The position numbers and the translations under genes were made by a program. A stretch of DNA of 64,000 bases. Origin: Elymus sibiricus. Taxonomy: Eukaryota; Streptophyta; Magnoliopsida; Poales; Poaceae. The DNA lies in the NCBI GenBank assembly GCA_039707655.1, contig CM077665.1, forward strand, positions 307,582,486-307,646,485. The letters are read 5' to 3'. The notes beneath the pieces are model-generated. The model was not told the origin of the DNA. It saw only the letters and a list, made by a program, of their open reading frames with translations, and did no database searches. Shown here piece by piece: positions 23,559 through 35,260 of this stretch (within the stretch, counting starts at the first letter, position 1; the number at the start of each line of letters is the position of its first letter).

Positions 23559-24946
23559 TGATACGTCTCCAACGTATCTACTTTTCCAAACACTTTTGCT
23601 CTAGTTTTGACCTCTAATTTGCATGATTTGAATGGAACTAATCCGGACTAACGCTGTTTTCAACAGAACTACCTTGTTTTTATTTTTGTGCAGAAATAAA
23701 AGTTCTCAGAATTGGACGAAACTTTTTGTGGATTTTTTTCTGGGATTTATAATGAATTATGGAGCGAAGACCTGCCGAAGGGAGGCCACCTGTGGGCCAC
23801 AAGCCAACAGGGTGCGCCCCTAGACCGCGCCTTGTTGTGTGTTGGTGCCCACGAGGCTCCTCCGACCCTGATTCCAGTTCTATAAAATCACATCTTTGAA
23901 GAAAAAAAATCAAAGAGAAGTTTTCATCATGTTTCACGAGACGGAGCCGCCGCCACCTCTTATTCTTCCTTGGGAGGGCTGATCTGGAGTCCGTTTGGGC
24001 TTCCGGAGAGGGGAAATCGTCGCCGTCGTCATCACCAACCCTTCTCCATCAACACCGCCATGATGCTCACCACCAGGAGTGAGTAATTCCTTTGTAGGCT
24101 TGCTGGACGGTGGTGGGATTGGATGAGATTGATCATGTACTCGAGTTAAGTTTGATAGGGCTTGATCCCTAGTAACCACTATGTTCTGAGATTGATGTTG
24201 CTATGACTTTGCTATGATTAATGCTTGTCACTAGGGCCCGAGTGCCATGATTTCAGATCTGAACATATTATATTATCTCTTAATATAAGATTGATTTGGA
24301 TCCTATCTTGCAAGTTGTATGCACCTATTACGTGTCTTGATCCGCATACCCCAAGGTGACAATAATTGGGATTCTTTCCGGTGATTGCCGTAGTTTGAGG
24401 AGTTCACGTATTCACCATGTGTTAATGCTTTGTTCTGGTTCTCTATTAAAAGGGCCCTTAATATCCCTTAGTTTCCAATAGGACCCCACTGCCACGGGAG
24501 GTTAGGACAAAAGATGTCATGCAAGTTCTTATCGCAAGCACGTATGACTATATACGGAATACATGCCTATATTGATGAATTGAAGCTAGTTCTGTGTCGC
24601 CCTAGTGTGTAACTGTTACATGATTGATGTCATCTAAATCATTATCCATCACCGATCCACGTGCCTACGCTTTACATATAGTGAATCTTGCTAAGTTAGT
24701 ATTTCTACTGTTACTATCACAACTGCTACAAAATTGTTGCTGTCACTACTACTATTACTTTTGCTACTACTATTTGCCGTGCTACTAAACCTTTGCTGCT
24801 GAGAGATATCCTAGGTGCGGTTGAATTGACAACTCAACTGTCAAGGTCAATAAATATTCTTTGGCTCCCCTTGTGTCGACTCAATAAATTAGGATGAAAT
24901 ACTGCACGTGAAGACTGTTGCGATCCCCTATACTTGTGGGTTATCA
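23559..24946 (+). repeat. Athila-A 3' LTR (1388 bp)
   Basis: It starts TGATACGTCTCC and ends GGGTTATCA, with the right TSD ctaat at 24947-24951. The U3 dyad is CAACAGGGTGCG (23805-23816) with CGCGCCTTGTTG (23826-23837), all twelve positions pairing if G-U pairs are allowed. TATAAAA at 23881 is 43 bases downstream. Confidence 0.95.
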
Positions 24947-24951
24947 CTAAT

Positions 24952-25550
24952 CTGTACTCTTCTAATGTTGCAAGACGATGCAAGATGCTAGTCTTTGATT
25001 AGCTAGGCCTTCCCTTCCATTCTGGCATTTTTGCAGTATAGTCCACAGATACAGCCCCTTCTCCTTGATACCGATGCATATTTAGCATAGATCTGATGTT
25101 AGTCTTGCGAGTACTTTGGATGACTACTCACAGTTCCTTTGCTCTCCTTTTCCCCTTGATACGATTGCCGCGATCAGATGACGGAGCCCAGGAGCCAGCT
25201 GATCCCGCCGATGCCTAGTACTACCCCGATGGAGCCTACTACTACGTGGAGGCCGCCGACGACCAGGAGTAGACAGGAGGCTCCCAGGCAGGATGCATGC
25301 GCCTTTTCGATCTAGATGCTGTTGTTTTGCTCAGCCTTCTTAAGGCAAACTTGTTTAATTATCTCTGTACTCAAATATTGTTGCTTCCGCTGACTTATGT
25401 ATTCGAGCCTTCGTGGCCCTGCTTGTAATATAAAGCTTTATGTTTGAATTTGTGTGTAGAGTTGTGTTATGATATCTTCCGGGAGTTTCTGATCTTGATC
25501 GTGCACATTTGCGTGTATGATTAGTGCACAACTAAGACAGAGGCATCACA
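24952..25550 (+). repeat. Element H 5' LTR, right part
   Basis: It matches 38249-38850 of the H 3' LTR and ends GGCATCACA, followed by the tRNA-Met primer site. It carries the second segment of a possible LTR micro-ORF at 25178-25272 (DDGAQEPADPADA), with a TAG at 25216-25218 where the 3' LTR copy has TAC. Confidence 0.93.
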
Positions 25551-25553
25551 AGT

Positions 25554-25567
25554 TGGTATCAGAGCCG
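25554..25567 (+). other. Element H primer binding site (tRNA-Met type)
   Basis: TGGTATCAGAGCCG lies three bases after the 5' LTR end. The roughly 300 bases that follow, up to 25863, are untranslated leader with no recognised feature. Confidence 0.93.
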
Positions 25568-25863
25568 ACTGCCTGTAGGAAGCTCCTTTCCAACTCCTTG
25601 GTCGAAGTTGAGTCTAGTCTTTGAAAAACTATTTTACTAACATTGTTGTGTGGCTTACGGGCCCACATCGCAAATGGTTGGGATTAGGATCTTTTATTCC
25701 TCTTCTTTACTCTGGGTTCTGATCTTTCTTCTATTCGGGTTAAAGATTTTGCTAACTCTAACATTAGGTTCTCGTGATCACATCCACCTGGAGAACCGTA
25801 TTATTGGCAATTGTATCTTTTGAAAGTATGGCACACGCTGTCATTTGACATCTTTGAACCTCC

Positions 25864-26622
25864 TTGTTTCAGATGCATCCTGCAAGGCAGCTCGTACGTC
25901 AGACTATGGCTGTCGATGCGACTGGATTCCCGACTCTTCTGGTCGACCTCTTGACCAGGCTGGGATATCGCTTGTACCCCGAGTACATTGTTTACGAGGA
26001 CTACCACGAGTTCAACCAGGAGCAGTACAACGCTGTGATTCGTATCTTCGATCTGCAGGCTATCTCCACCACTGAGCTACACACCTATCATGGTGTTGGA
26101 GTGACTGTTGATATGGTAGTCCGTGTTGCTGCCTATGCTGCTATCGTCCGTCTCCATGGAGAGCACCCCCGCTTGGAGGATACTGGGTTCAGATACATCA
26201 TGTATGTCCCCACTAGGGATGAGAGCGGATACTACACCGCTGTCTGCACCCCTTATGTGCGATGTTGTTACGACCCGCAGGTTCTGGTTCAGTACACTGA
26301 GGCTCTGGATCGTGTTGTTCGAGCTCTTACTATCGAGTTGTATGCCACTCGTGCTCGTCTTCAGGATGCTCTGACACAGTTGTTGCCAGCAGTCAGTCCA
26401 AGGATACATCCTGAGCACATCCTTTACCTGCACAGGACAGAGCTACCACCGGGTCTTGAGTGGCCTGCTATTGGAGGTTTTACTCCTCCACGTGGGCCTA
26501 TGCTCCCCGTACGGGACCAGGTTCTGCACCAGAGTGTTCACGGAGCGCAGGCTCCTCATATTGAGGGCGACCTGCGTCGTCACCTGCAGCTAGCTGGCTT
26601 CAGTGGTTCTCTCCGACGTTGA
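25864..26622 (+). CDS. Pre-gag accessory ORF with dsRBD-like pattern (element H)
   Basis: The intact 252-aa frame lies about 300 bases after the primer site and 250 bases before gag, in sense. No named family is recognised. Residues 18-95 follow the order helix, strand, strand, strand, helix: FPTLLVDLLTRLGYRL, YPEYIVYEDY, QYNAVIRIFD, then HGVGVTVDMVVRVAAYAAI, close to the GxGxS...A..AA..AL signature that ends a dsRNA-binding domain. A second part, RYIMYVPTRDESGYYT, and a coiled-coil-like EALDRVVRAL-IELYATRARLQDA follow. It aligns with the ORF at 17597-18367. It has stayed open while gag and pol here are full of stops. The alternative is a structural protein unrelated to RNA binding. Confidence 0.78.
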   Translation: MFQMHPARQLVRQTMAVDATGFPTLLVDLLTRLGYRLYPEYIVYEDYHEFNQEQYNAVIRIFDLQAISTTELHTYHGVGVTVDMVVRVAAYAAIVRLHGEHPRLEDTGFRYIMYVPTRDESGYYTAVCTPYVRCCYDPQVLVQYTEALDRVVRALTIELYATRARLQDALTQLLPAVSPRIHPEHILYLHRTELPPGLEWPAIGGFTPPRGPMLPVRDQVLHQSVHGAQAPHIEGDLRRHLQLAGFSGSLRR

Positions 26623-26874
26623 TGTAGCCATCGCTATGTCGTGTTGTTGTATCCCTCTACCGCATGCCTGCGTGCTGCCTAGTTTGTCTAGGTTTTTTCC
26701 CTTTCCGAACTTGTAACCGTTGGCTTGTAATAGACCTATGTATGGATCTGTACGTCATTTTTTACTACTATGATGTATCTATTGCACTTCTTTCATTGTG
26801 CATGTTACCTCATGAATGATTCCTTGTCTTTGCTATTACTCAATACTAAACTATCGTTGTTACAATTTGATAGA

Positions 26875-27830
26875 ATGGTTAGGCCAGCTGGTCATGGCCA
26901 TGGTGCCAACAATCCACCATCACTCGAATATATGGCTGGAATGATACATCAGTTTGAGCTGAACCGCCAGTTTATGCAAGGGCTTATGGATCAATTTCCG
27001 TGGCTGAATATGAATCAACAGCCAGCCCCAATAACTTTGCAAGACTGCGCCTCAACCCTGATGTCTATCGCAGCTCAACTCAGCCCCTTGATGCTGATGA
27101 CTAGATCTGCGACATCACGTATGAACTGGAGTTTGCTAATGCCGCCCTTGCCAACTATGTCCCTTTTGCATCCTACTTCCTGAAGGGTCCCGTTGCTCAA
27201 TGGTGGGACAGTTAGAGGCGTTCGCTGCCTGTTGGAACCATCATTACTTGGCTAGAGTTCCAAGCTGCCTTCCGTGCCCGCTACATTCCTTAGGGAATCA
27301 TGGACAGGAAGAAGCGAGAGTTCCGCAACCAGACACGGGGCAAGAAGACTGTAGATGCTTATTAGCGGGAGTTCCTTGACTTGTCCCGCTATGCTGAAGA
27401 AGATATCACTACTGATTCTCGCAGACAGGAAAGGTTCCGTGAAGGACTTCACCCTGATATCAAGCTCACGCTTCTTGTTCAGGACTTTGCTTACTTTGCC
27501 ACCTTGGTGAACAAGGCCATTCAAGTTGAGACTGGTCTGCAGGAATACAAGGAAGGCCTCAAGCGCAACCCGTGGGCCCATCTTCGGGCTCATCATCATA
27601 GAAACGGCGGGTATGGATTCCCCACAGCATGTACTATCCACCTGCCCCTGCTTCAAGGCCGTCCTATGCTGCACCTCGTCCGCCTCCTCCACCACCTAGG
27701 CAGCCAAGACTCCCAGCTGCACCACCCCGAGTCTTGCTCCCCGTCCCAATGACGGGCTGTGCTTCAAGTGTGGTCATCTAGGTCACCGTACCAGAGAATG
27801 TAATCAGAATCAGAATCAGCTTGCACTGCC
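26875..27830 (+). pseudogene. Element H gag with CCHC zinc knuckle (broken)
   Basis: Start Met at 26875 (MVRPAGHGHGANN). The frame shifts near 27050, then DDWICDITYELEFA and a GPVAQWWDS core appear in another frame with TAG or TAA stops near 27213, 27292 and 27362. The frame 27381-27752 (MSRYAEEDITTDSRRQERF) is the C-terminal gag core. The knuckle [15 protein letters not shown] is intact at 27760-27801, with C-x2-C-x4-H-x4-C spacing. The usual role is particle assembly and RNA binding. Confidence 0.88.
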
Positions 27831-27945
27831 TTCAACTGGCCATGGTAACAACCAGCCCCGCAACAAGAATGCCAGGCCTTCTTATGGTCGTGGTCAGGCT
27901 AACCACATTGATCTGAATGAAGCTCAAGACCAGTCTGCTATTGGG

Positions 27946-29430
27946 ATGGGTACTCTTCTTGTTAATTCAGTACTAGCTTTTGTTTTATTTGATTCGGGAG
28001 CATCACATTCTTTCACATCAGAAGATTTTGCATACATGCATGGCATAAAATACGAAGAGATGAACACTCCACTAGTGGTACACACCCTCGTGGGCCAATA
28101 CCGAACCTCCATGGTTAGCCACAATGGCACCATTGAAATTGAAGGGTTGGAATTCCATGTCTCTCCCATTATTTTGAAGTCTTCCAATATTGACCTCATT
28201 CTGGGAATGGATTGGTTGAAAACACATACTGCTTCAATCGTTTGTGCCACAAAAACCGTCCATCTCCTACATCCTTCGAATGAGATAGTAAGCTACAATG
28301 CTCATCTTGTTCGAGATGTTGAAGCCCGGATTTATTTCTTAAATGCATTGAATGTGTCACCTCTTGAGGGGATTGAAGGCATTCTAGTTGTTTGTCACTT
28401 CCAAGATGTCTTTTCGGAAGAACTTCCAGGAGTTCCCCCTGTTAGAGATGTCGAGTTTGTCATCGACTTAAAACCAGGCACCACTCCTATCGCTAAACGA
28501 CCTTATAAGATGTCTCCTCATGAACTCCTTGAACTTAAGGAAGAAATTGACAATTCACTTTGCAAAGGTTTCATTCGTCCAAGTTCCTCTACCTGGGGAG
28601 CACCTTCTCTCTTTGTCAAGAAGAAAGATGGTACGAACCGTTTGGTCCAAGACTACCGACCCATCAACCAAGCAACAATTCAGAACAAATATCCACTTCC
28701 TCGGATCAACGATCTGTATGATCAATTTGCTGGTTCCTCCGTATTTTCTAAACTCGACTTGAGGTTGGGTTACCACCAGATCCGAGTTCATGAAGAGGAT
28801 ATTCCAAAGATCACATTCGTTACTCGCTATGGTTCATACGAGTACACCGTCATGTCTTCCGGTTTAACCAATGCTCCAGCAACATTCTCTCGTTTGATGA
28901 ACTATATCTTCATGGAATACCTCGACAAGTTCGTCGTGGTTTATCTAGATGATATCCTGATGTATTCCAAGAATAAAGAAGAACATGCTGAACATCTTTG
29001 TCCTGTACTGGAAAAGCTTCGAGAGCATGAACTATATGCCAGATACTCCAAGTGTGAGTTTTGGTTACCCGAAGTGACTTACCTTGGTCATGTGATCTCC
29101 AAGGATGGTATTGCGGTCAACCCAGAACGAGTTCATGCTCTTCTTGACTGGACTCCCCCGAAGAATGTCAAGCAAGTCAGAAGTTTTCTCGGACTCGCGA
29201 GCTATTGCCGCCATTTTGTCAAGAACTTCTCCAAGATTGCCAAACCCTTGACTAATCTGCTTCACAAAGGCGTTAAGTTGGAGTGGACAGAAAAATGTCT
29301 GGAAAGTTTCCAGGCACTCAAGGACAAACTAACATCTGCTCCAGTGCTTGCTCCTCCAGATTCTCGTAAGGATTTTGTCATTTATTGCGACACATCCCGT
29401 CAAGAATTAGGCTGTGTTCTAATGCAATAG
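27946..29430 (+). pseudogene. Element H protease and reverse transcriptase (stop in RNase H)
   Basis: A 494-aa open frame. Protease: [12 protein letters not shown] at about residues 14-25 and [37 protein letters not shown], a [14 protein letters not shown] region and the catalytic [11 protein letters not shown], so protease and RT active-site residues are present. The thumb and connection run to [19 protein letters not shown], and RNase H begins [17 protein letters not shown] at 29428-29430 ends the frame inside RNase H. Confidence 0.93.
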
Positions 29431-29433
29431 CAC

Positions 29434-31273
29434 ATGGTGATTGCTTATGCCTCACGACAGTTGCGCCCTCATGACGAGAACTATCCAGTTCATGACCTTG
29501 AACTCGCTGCAGTTATCTATGCACTGTTGTTGTGGCGACATTACCTTGTCAGTAATCGTTGTGAGATCTACACCGACCATCAAAGTCTGAAGTACGTGTT
29601 TACTCAGCGAGATCTGAATCTCCGTCAGCAGCGATAGATGGAAGCAATTACAGACTATGACCACAGTATTTCTTATACCCCTGGTAATGCTAATGTCATG
29701 GCCGATTCCTTGAGTCGAAAAGCTTATTGCAACAACCACATGGTTCAGAAAGCTCAACCCCGCCTTCATGAAGAACTTCGCAAGTTGAACCTTCACATTG
29801 TTCCACAGGGTTCTCTTAATAACCTTGTCCTGGAACCGACTCTTCAGAAAGCTATCAAGTCCACATAAGAGAAAGACATTGAAATTGATCAATTAAGAGT
29901 GATCTTGCCTCTGAGAAGGCCAAGGACTTCTTGCTGGATGAAGGTAGCTTTGTTCTTCGGAGATCTCCTTGTGGTACCCCAATTCGACCTTATGACAGAG
30001 AAATTTATGAAAGAAGCACATGACACACCCCTGTCTATTCAACCGGGAAGTACCAAGATGTATCTAGACATTTGTCAAAAAATATTGGTGGTCTAAGATG
30101 AAGCAAGACACTGCTTGCTATATTGAAGAATGTGACGTTTGCCGTCGCATCAAAGCAGAGCATCAGAAACCTGCTGGACTTCTGCAACCACTGCCTATTC
30201 CTGAATGGAAGTGGGATAAGGTTTAGATGGATTTCATCACTGGCCTCCCCAGATCACAAAAGGGTCATGATGCTATTTTTGTCGTCATCGACCAATTCTC
30301 CAAAGTTGCACACTTTCTGCGAGTCAAGGAAACTATCACTGCTAGTTAGTTAGCGAACTTGTATATCTCTAGAATTGTGTCACTCCACGGCATTCCGAAG
30401 GAGATCAGTTTAGACCGAGGCAACATTTTCACCTCGAAATTCTGGGATAGTTTCCAAGAAGCTATGGGAACTCATATAACCTGGAGCACTGCTTATCACC
30501 CCCAGTCCCAAGGTCAAGTTGAGCGAAACCAAGTGCTTGAAGATATGTTGCGTGCTTGTGTCATCTCGTTTGGCAAGAAGTGGGAAGAATCTCTCCCGTA
30601 TGCTGAATTCTCTTATAACAACAGCTATCAAGCTAGCTTGAAGATGGCCCCCTTCGAGGTATTATATGGACGTAAGTGCCAAACCCCTCTAAATTGGTCA
30701 GAAACTGGGGAACGACCACTCATCGGTCCGGATATTATCCAACAAGCAGAAGAGCAAGTTCACATTGTACAAGAAAACCTTAAGGCGGCCCAGTCCCGTC
30801 AGAAGAGCAATTATGATTGTAAACACTGGGGATCTACTTATCACCCTGGTGAACAAGCTTATCTGCGTGTCACTCCTATGAGAGGCACTCATCGTTTTGG
30901 TGTAAAGGGCAAGTTAGCTCCTCTCTACATTGGTCCTTTCCGCATTCTCGCCAGACGTGGATATGTGGCTTATAAATTGGAACTGCCACCGCAATTCTCT
31001 CATGTCCACGATGTCTTTCATGTTTCGCAACTTCGTCATTGTTTCAAGGATCCACAACGGGCAGTGGATCATGAGATGCTCGAGGTGCAAGATGATCTCT
31101 CCTACAAAGAGCACCCGATCCGCATCCTTGATCAAACTGAACATCGAACCCGTCAGAAGGTTACCAAGTTCCTTAAGGTTTGGTGGTTGAACCATTTTGA
31201 AGTTCAAGCCACTTGGGAACACGAGTATCGTCTTTGTGATGAATACCCCGCTCTATTTCCGTCTACCCCTTAA
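29434..31273 (+). pseudogene. Element H RNase H, integrase and chromodomain (broken)
   Basis: 29434-29637 continues RNase H ([26 protein letters not shown]) and stops at a TAG replacing the usual TGG. 29638-29868 holds TPGNANVMADSLSRKA. The integrase zinc domain (29899-30230) is scrambled by shifts; VASKQSIRNL near 30150 is a shifted reading of the CDVCRRIKAEH segment. [15 protein letters not shown] near 30227 keeps the first catalytic aspartate. 30359-31273 (304 aa) carries SLDRGNIFTS and GQVERNQVLEDML, the KGKLAPLYIGPFRI region and a chromodomain, VTKFLKVWWLNHFEVQATWEHE. The copy is not functional. Confidence 0.92.
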
Positions 31274-31290
31274 ATCTCAAGACGAGATTT

Positions 31291-31308
31291 CTTTTAGTGG
31301 AGTAGATT
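31291..31308 (+). other. Element H polypurine-tract region
   Basis: CTTTTAGTGGAGTAGATT lies directly before the 3' LTR start TGTAACACCCC. The purine run AGTGGAG is short for a polypurine tract. Confidence 0.65.
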
Positions 31309-34300
31309 TGTAACACCCCTGTAATTAAGCTACAGTGATCTCTGACTAACGATGCCATGTCATCCTATTTTGCTAAGCTTGATTGCCTCTTAATGAAAAC
31401 CCTAGTCAAAGCCAGATTCAAATATCAAGTCAAATTATTATTTCTTCAAACCTAAAAACAAAAGTGTTCATCATTTTGCAAATAATCACAAAGTAATTGC
31501 CATATAAGAACCAACATCATTTGAAATATTTAAATGCCATTACCCTATTTAAAACAGAGCCAACAACATTAAATTGTGCCATTTCAAAATAAATATTTGC
31601 ACCATTCAAAATAAATCGAGACTTGTTGCGCTAGCTCAAAACATTGCCTACTAATTATGTGACAAGTATCAACTGCGACTAAAAATTATTTGATAGTAAA
31701 AGAAATATGCAAACGGTGATAGAAAATACAAAACCAAAAAAATAAGCTAAAGGAAACTACATGTGCAACTGGGCCTCTAGTGCTCAATGCAAATTTGGCC
31801 CAACCCAGCCGCACTGTCCTTCAACCTCCCGCTACAGTGGAAGGCAGGGGATCGTGGCGGCCATCCCATGGCCATGGCCACGTGCCGGCCATCCCTGACC
31901 TCCCCAACGCCCCTAAAACGGCCCCAGCACACCCCTCAGCAACCCTAGTGCCCAATACCCCTCTCCCTCGCGCCTCTATCTTCCCTCTGCAACAAACGCT
32001 TGTAGCACGTCACCATGGCCGACCTCGCCCGCGCGCTCTTCGTTACCCTCGCGCCCTGATCTCATGTCCATCAGCTCCGACGCGCTCGTTGCTTCGTCTA
32101 CGTTGACCAGATCGAGCCGGGCACCTCTCCATCACCGGGATCGACGTCGTCTTCCACGCCTATGACCACCGCTGCGTTGCCCGATCTACCTCAACGGAGC
32201 TCCTTTCCCCCGTCGGACGTGTCCTCTGCCTTACCCTGTGAGAGCCACCCACATACCCCTCATCTCCCCCTCCCTTCGTCGCTCCGTTGCGCCGCCCCAT
32301 GCGTCGCAAGTGTCGGTCTGTGTTCACGGCCACCGCGACTGCGCCAACACCCATGCCCGCGTTCCACGTGCCCGCACGCCCTCTGGCCGCGCCGCGAGCC
32401 CCTGGAGGCCACGCCCGCGCCTGCCTGCGCTCGCATGTGACCACTGCCATCGCTGCCGCGCGCCTCAGCTGCTACGCCGCTGCCGCTGTTGCCTGCTCTG
32501 TTGCCACTGCTCTGTTGTGCCACTGCCCGTCGCTCTCTGTTCCCGTAGGCTACTGCGTTGCGTGCTGCTGCCTACTGCTGTGCCGCTGCTTGCTGCCTCC
32601 TACCGCCGCTAGCTGCTGCTTTGTTATCTGCTGACACTGCTGCTTGATCTGCCTGCTGCCGCTATGTCTGCTACTGCTGCGTGGCGCCACTATTGCTGTT
32701 GGTAGCCCCGCTCGCGCGCGCGTACCTCGCGCCGCACCTGTTGTTGCTCGCTGATGACCCACAAGTATAGGGGATCAATTGTAGTCCTTTCGATAAGTAA
32801 GAGTGTCGAACTCAACGGGGAGCAGAAGGAAATGATAAGCAATTTTCAGCAAGGTATTCTCTGCAAGTGCTGTGAGTAGCAGTAGTAGATAGTTTTGCAG
32901 CAAGATAATTCGTAACAAGTGACATGTAACAATAGTAACCAAGGTGGAGCAAGGTAGCCCAATCCTTTTTATAGCAAAGGACGGGCGGGAAAGTATTCTT
33001 ATATGAAGCAAGCGCTCCCGAGGACACATAGGAATTTATGTCTAGTCATGTTCATCATGTTGAGTTGATTCGCGTTCGCTACTTTGATAATTTAATATGT
33101 GGGTGGACCGGCGCTAAGGTGCTGTTCTTACTTGAACAAGCAACCCACTTATGATTACCCCCTCTCGCAAGCATCCGCAACTACGAAAGAAGAATTAAGA
33201 TAAATCTAACCATAGCATGAAACATGTGGATCCAAATCAGCCCCTCACGAAGCAACACATAAACTGGGGTTTAAGCTTCTATCACTCTAGCAACCCATCA
33301 TCTACTTGTTACTCCACAATGCCTTCCCTTAGGCCCATAAATGGTGAAGTGTCGTGTAGTCGACGTTCACACGACACCACTAAGAAAAGCAACAACATAC
33401 ATATCATCAAAATATCGAACGAATACTAACGTCACATGATTACTTATAATAAGACTCATCCCATGTCCCCAGGAACAATAGTAACTACTCACACCTCATC
33501 AACATGTTCAAGATCAGAGGTGTAATGATGATGATCAAGGATCTGAACATAATATCTTTCACAAATTAATCCAACAAGATGTAATCAACACTACTAGTAA
33601 CCCAGAGGTACCAATCTGAGGTTTTGAGACAAAGATTGAATACAAGAGATGAACTAGGGTTGGAGATGAGATCGTCCTAGTGAAGATGTTGATAAAGATT
33701 GCTCCTCCCACGAAGGAGGAAGCGTTGGTGATGACGATGGCTTCAATTTCCCCCTCCGAGAGAGAAGTTTCCCCGACAGAATCTCTCTGCCGGAGAGAAA
33801 AAGGGCCTCTGCCCTGGTTTCCGCCTTGAAACGGCGGTGATTCGCCCCGAAAGTAATCTTATGATTTTTTCTAGGTCAAAACACACCATATAGAAAAAGA
33901 GGGGTGCCTGGGGACCTGGTGGGCCACCACGACTCAACAGGGCGCGACCAGGGGCTGGGCCGCGCCCTGTTGGCTCGTGGCTAGCAGCCCCCCTCTGGTA
34001 TATTTTTGGCTCAAAAATTCTTATATACTAGATGATGCCCCGTGCGTTGCTGCGGGATGTTTTTATAAATTTTGTGAGAAAGGTCAGGATCCAAAAAGAA
34101 GTGTCATAAACTACTGACCTGCACATCATGCATCATAGTGGAGGTTTGCACAAAATGTCCAAATGATATCATTAGAGTTGAAAAAAAAATGTAGTTTCAC
34201 ATGATGATATGTTTGTACCTTTTGCATCCCTCAAAACACCTAGAAGATGAGAATGTTTCTCGGTTACAATAGGTGGCGATTGTTACCGGGTTATGGAAAT

Positions 34301-34523
34301 GGCCCAGGCATGGATTATTTGTTTCAGATTAGAATACTATCAATTCAACATGTACATTATGAGAATGTGTTTATCATATACATTTGCATTAACAGTAGGT
34401 GTTTCTTTTTTCGAAAACGGCTAGCCTAGAGATCTCTGCATCATTATGATACATGAATAGTAGGTGTGCACCATCATTAAAATAAAGTGTGCAGAAATTA
34501 CCCAATTGTATCACTGTACATGC

Positions 34524-34647
34524 TTGAACTGCTATTTTTTTTAGGATTGGTAGAAGAATAGCTCTCTTCGGAGCATTGCATAACCTTGAACTGCTATTTT
34601 TTTAGGATTGGTAGAAGAATAGCTCTCTTCGGATCATTGCATAACCT
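34524..34647. repeat. 62-bp tandem duplication in the Helitron
   Basis: Two nearly identical units begin ttgaactgct at 34524 and 34586 and run through ttggtagaagaatagctctc. They differ by the T-run length and one base (ggagcat/ggatcat). Confidence 0.92.
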
Positions 34648-34949
34648 GTCTAAGAAAATGAACATAATCTGCAAGATGTTAGACGTAGGTAGGAAAAAAT
34701 TTGTGTAGTTTCTATATCATATACTACTGACTATAAGATCTATTTCTTGAACTGCTAATTATAAGATCTGAAAGCAGCAAAGTTACCCCGCAAAAAAATA
34801 AAAGAAAAAAGAAAGCAGCAAAGCTGTTAGTTGCATGGTTAATACTTAATATAGAAGAGTACCTCACAACATGGGTAGCCCGGTCGGTCAGGCCATGGGC
34901 CACGTCTTCCATCGCCTGTAAATTGACCAGGAGTTTGACATCTCGTACT

Positions 34950-35260
34950 TGCGGCAAGAGCAGGGATTGGCCATGGCGGCGGTGAGACGGCTGCCGATGA
35001 TGTGCAGAGCAAGAAGCAAGGGACCGTCGGCTCCCGTGGAGATGATCGGCGGCGGCGGTAAGATAGCCGTAATGGTTCAACGTCTGTCTCGCGGTGATGA
35101 TCCACAGCGCCCCCGTGGCGGTGAGATGACCGATGATGACGCGCGGAGCAAGCAGCAAGGGATCGCTGGTTCCTGTTGCGATGATATGTTTCAGAGGCGA
35201 GACGGCCGACGACGACACACAAAGCAAGCAGCAAGGGATCGCCGATTCGCCACAAGGCTG
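34950..35260. repeat. Degenerate repeats of about 110 bp inside the Helitron
   Basis: Three imperfect units each carry a ggtgagac- or gcgagacgg-like start and a gagcaagcagcaaggg-type core (near 35008, 35143 and 35222). The frames on both strands (34949-35290 plus; 34839-35387 minus) follow the repeats; no protein family is recognised. Confidence 0.55.

Larger units (their letters stand above)
978..24946 (+). mobile_element. Athila-A: Athila-type Gypsy element lacking RT and integrase
   Basis: LTRs at 978-2369 and 23559-24946 start TGATAC and end GGGTTATCA. The TSD is ctagt/ctaat. The primer site matches the complement of tRNA-Asp, as in the Athila clade. The interior holds gag, an aspartic protease, a U3-like hairpin block, an Athila-type ORF and a long non-coding 3' region, then the polypurine tract. 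Without the nested Tekay-N copy the interior is about 6.7 kb. No RT, RNase H or integrase motif is found after the protease, so the element would have needed a helper. It resembles the abundant Triticeae Fatima-type families; the name is from memory and not checked. Confidence 0.9.

Noticed and set aside
25554..25567. tRNA-like match TGGTATCAGAGCC
   Set aside because: Only the short primer-site complement is present, with no cloverleaf; it is a primer binding site.
31780..32640. Proline-, cysteine- and alanine-rich frames in the H 3' LTR
   Set aside because: Low-complexity GC-rich LTR DNA read in several frames on both strands; no recognisable protein.
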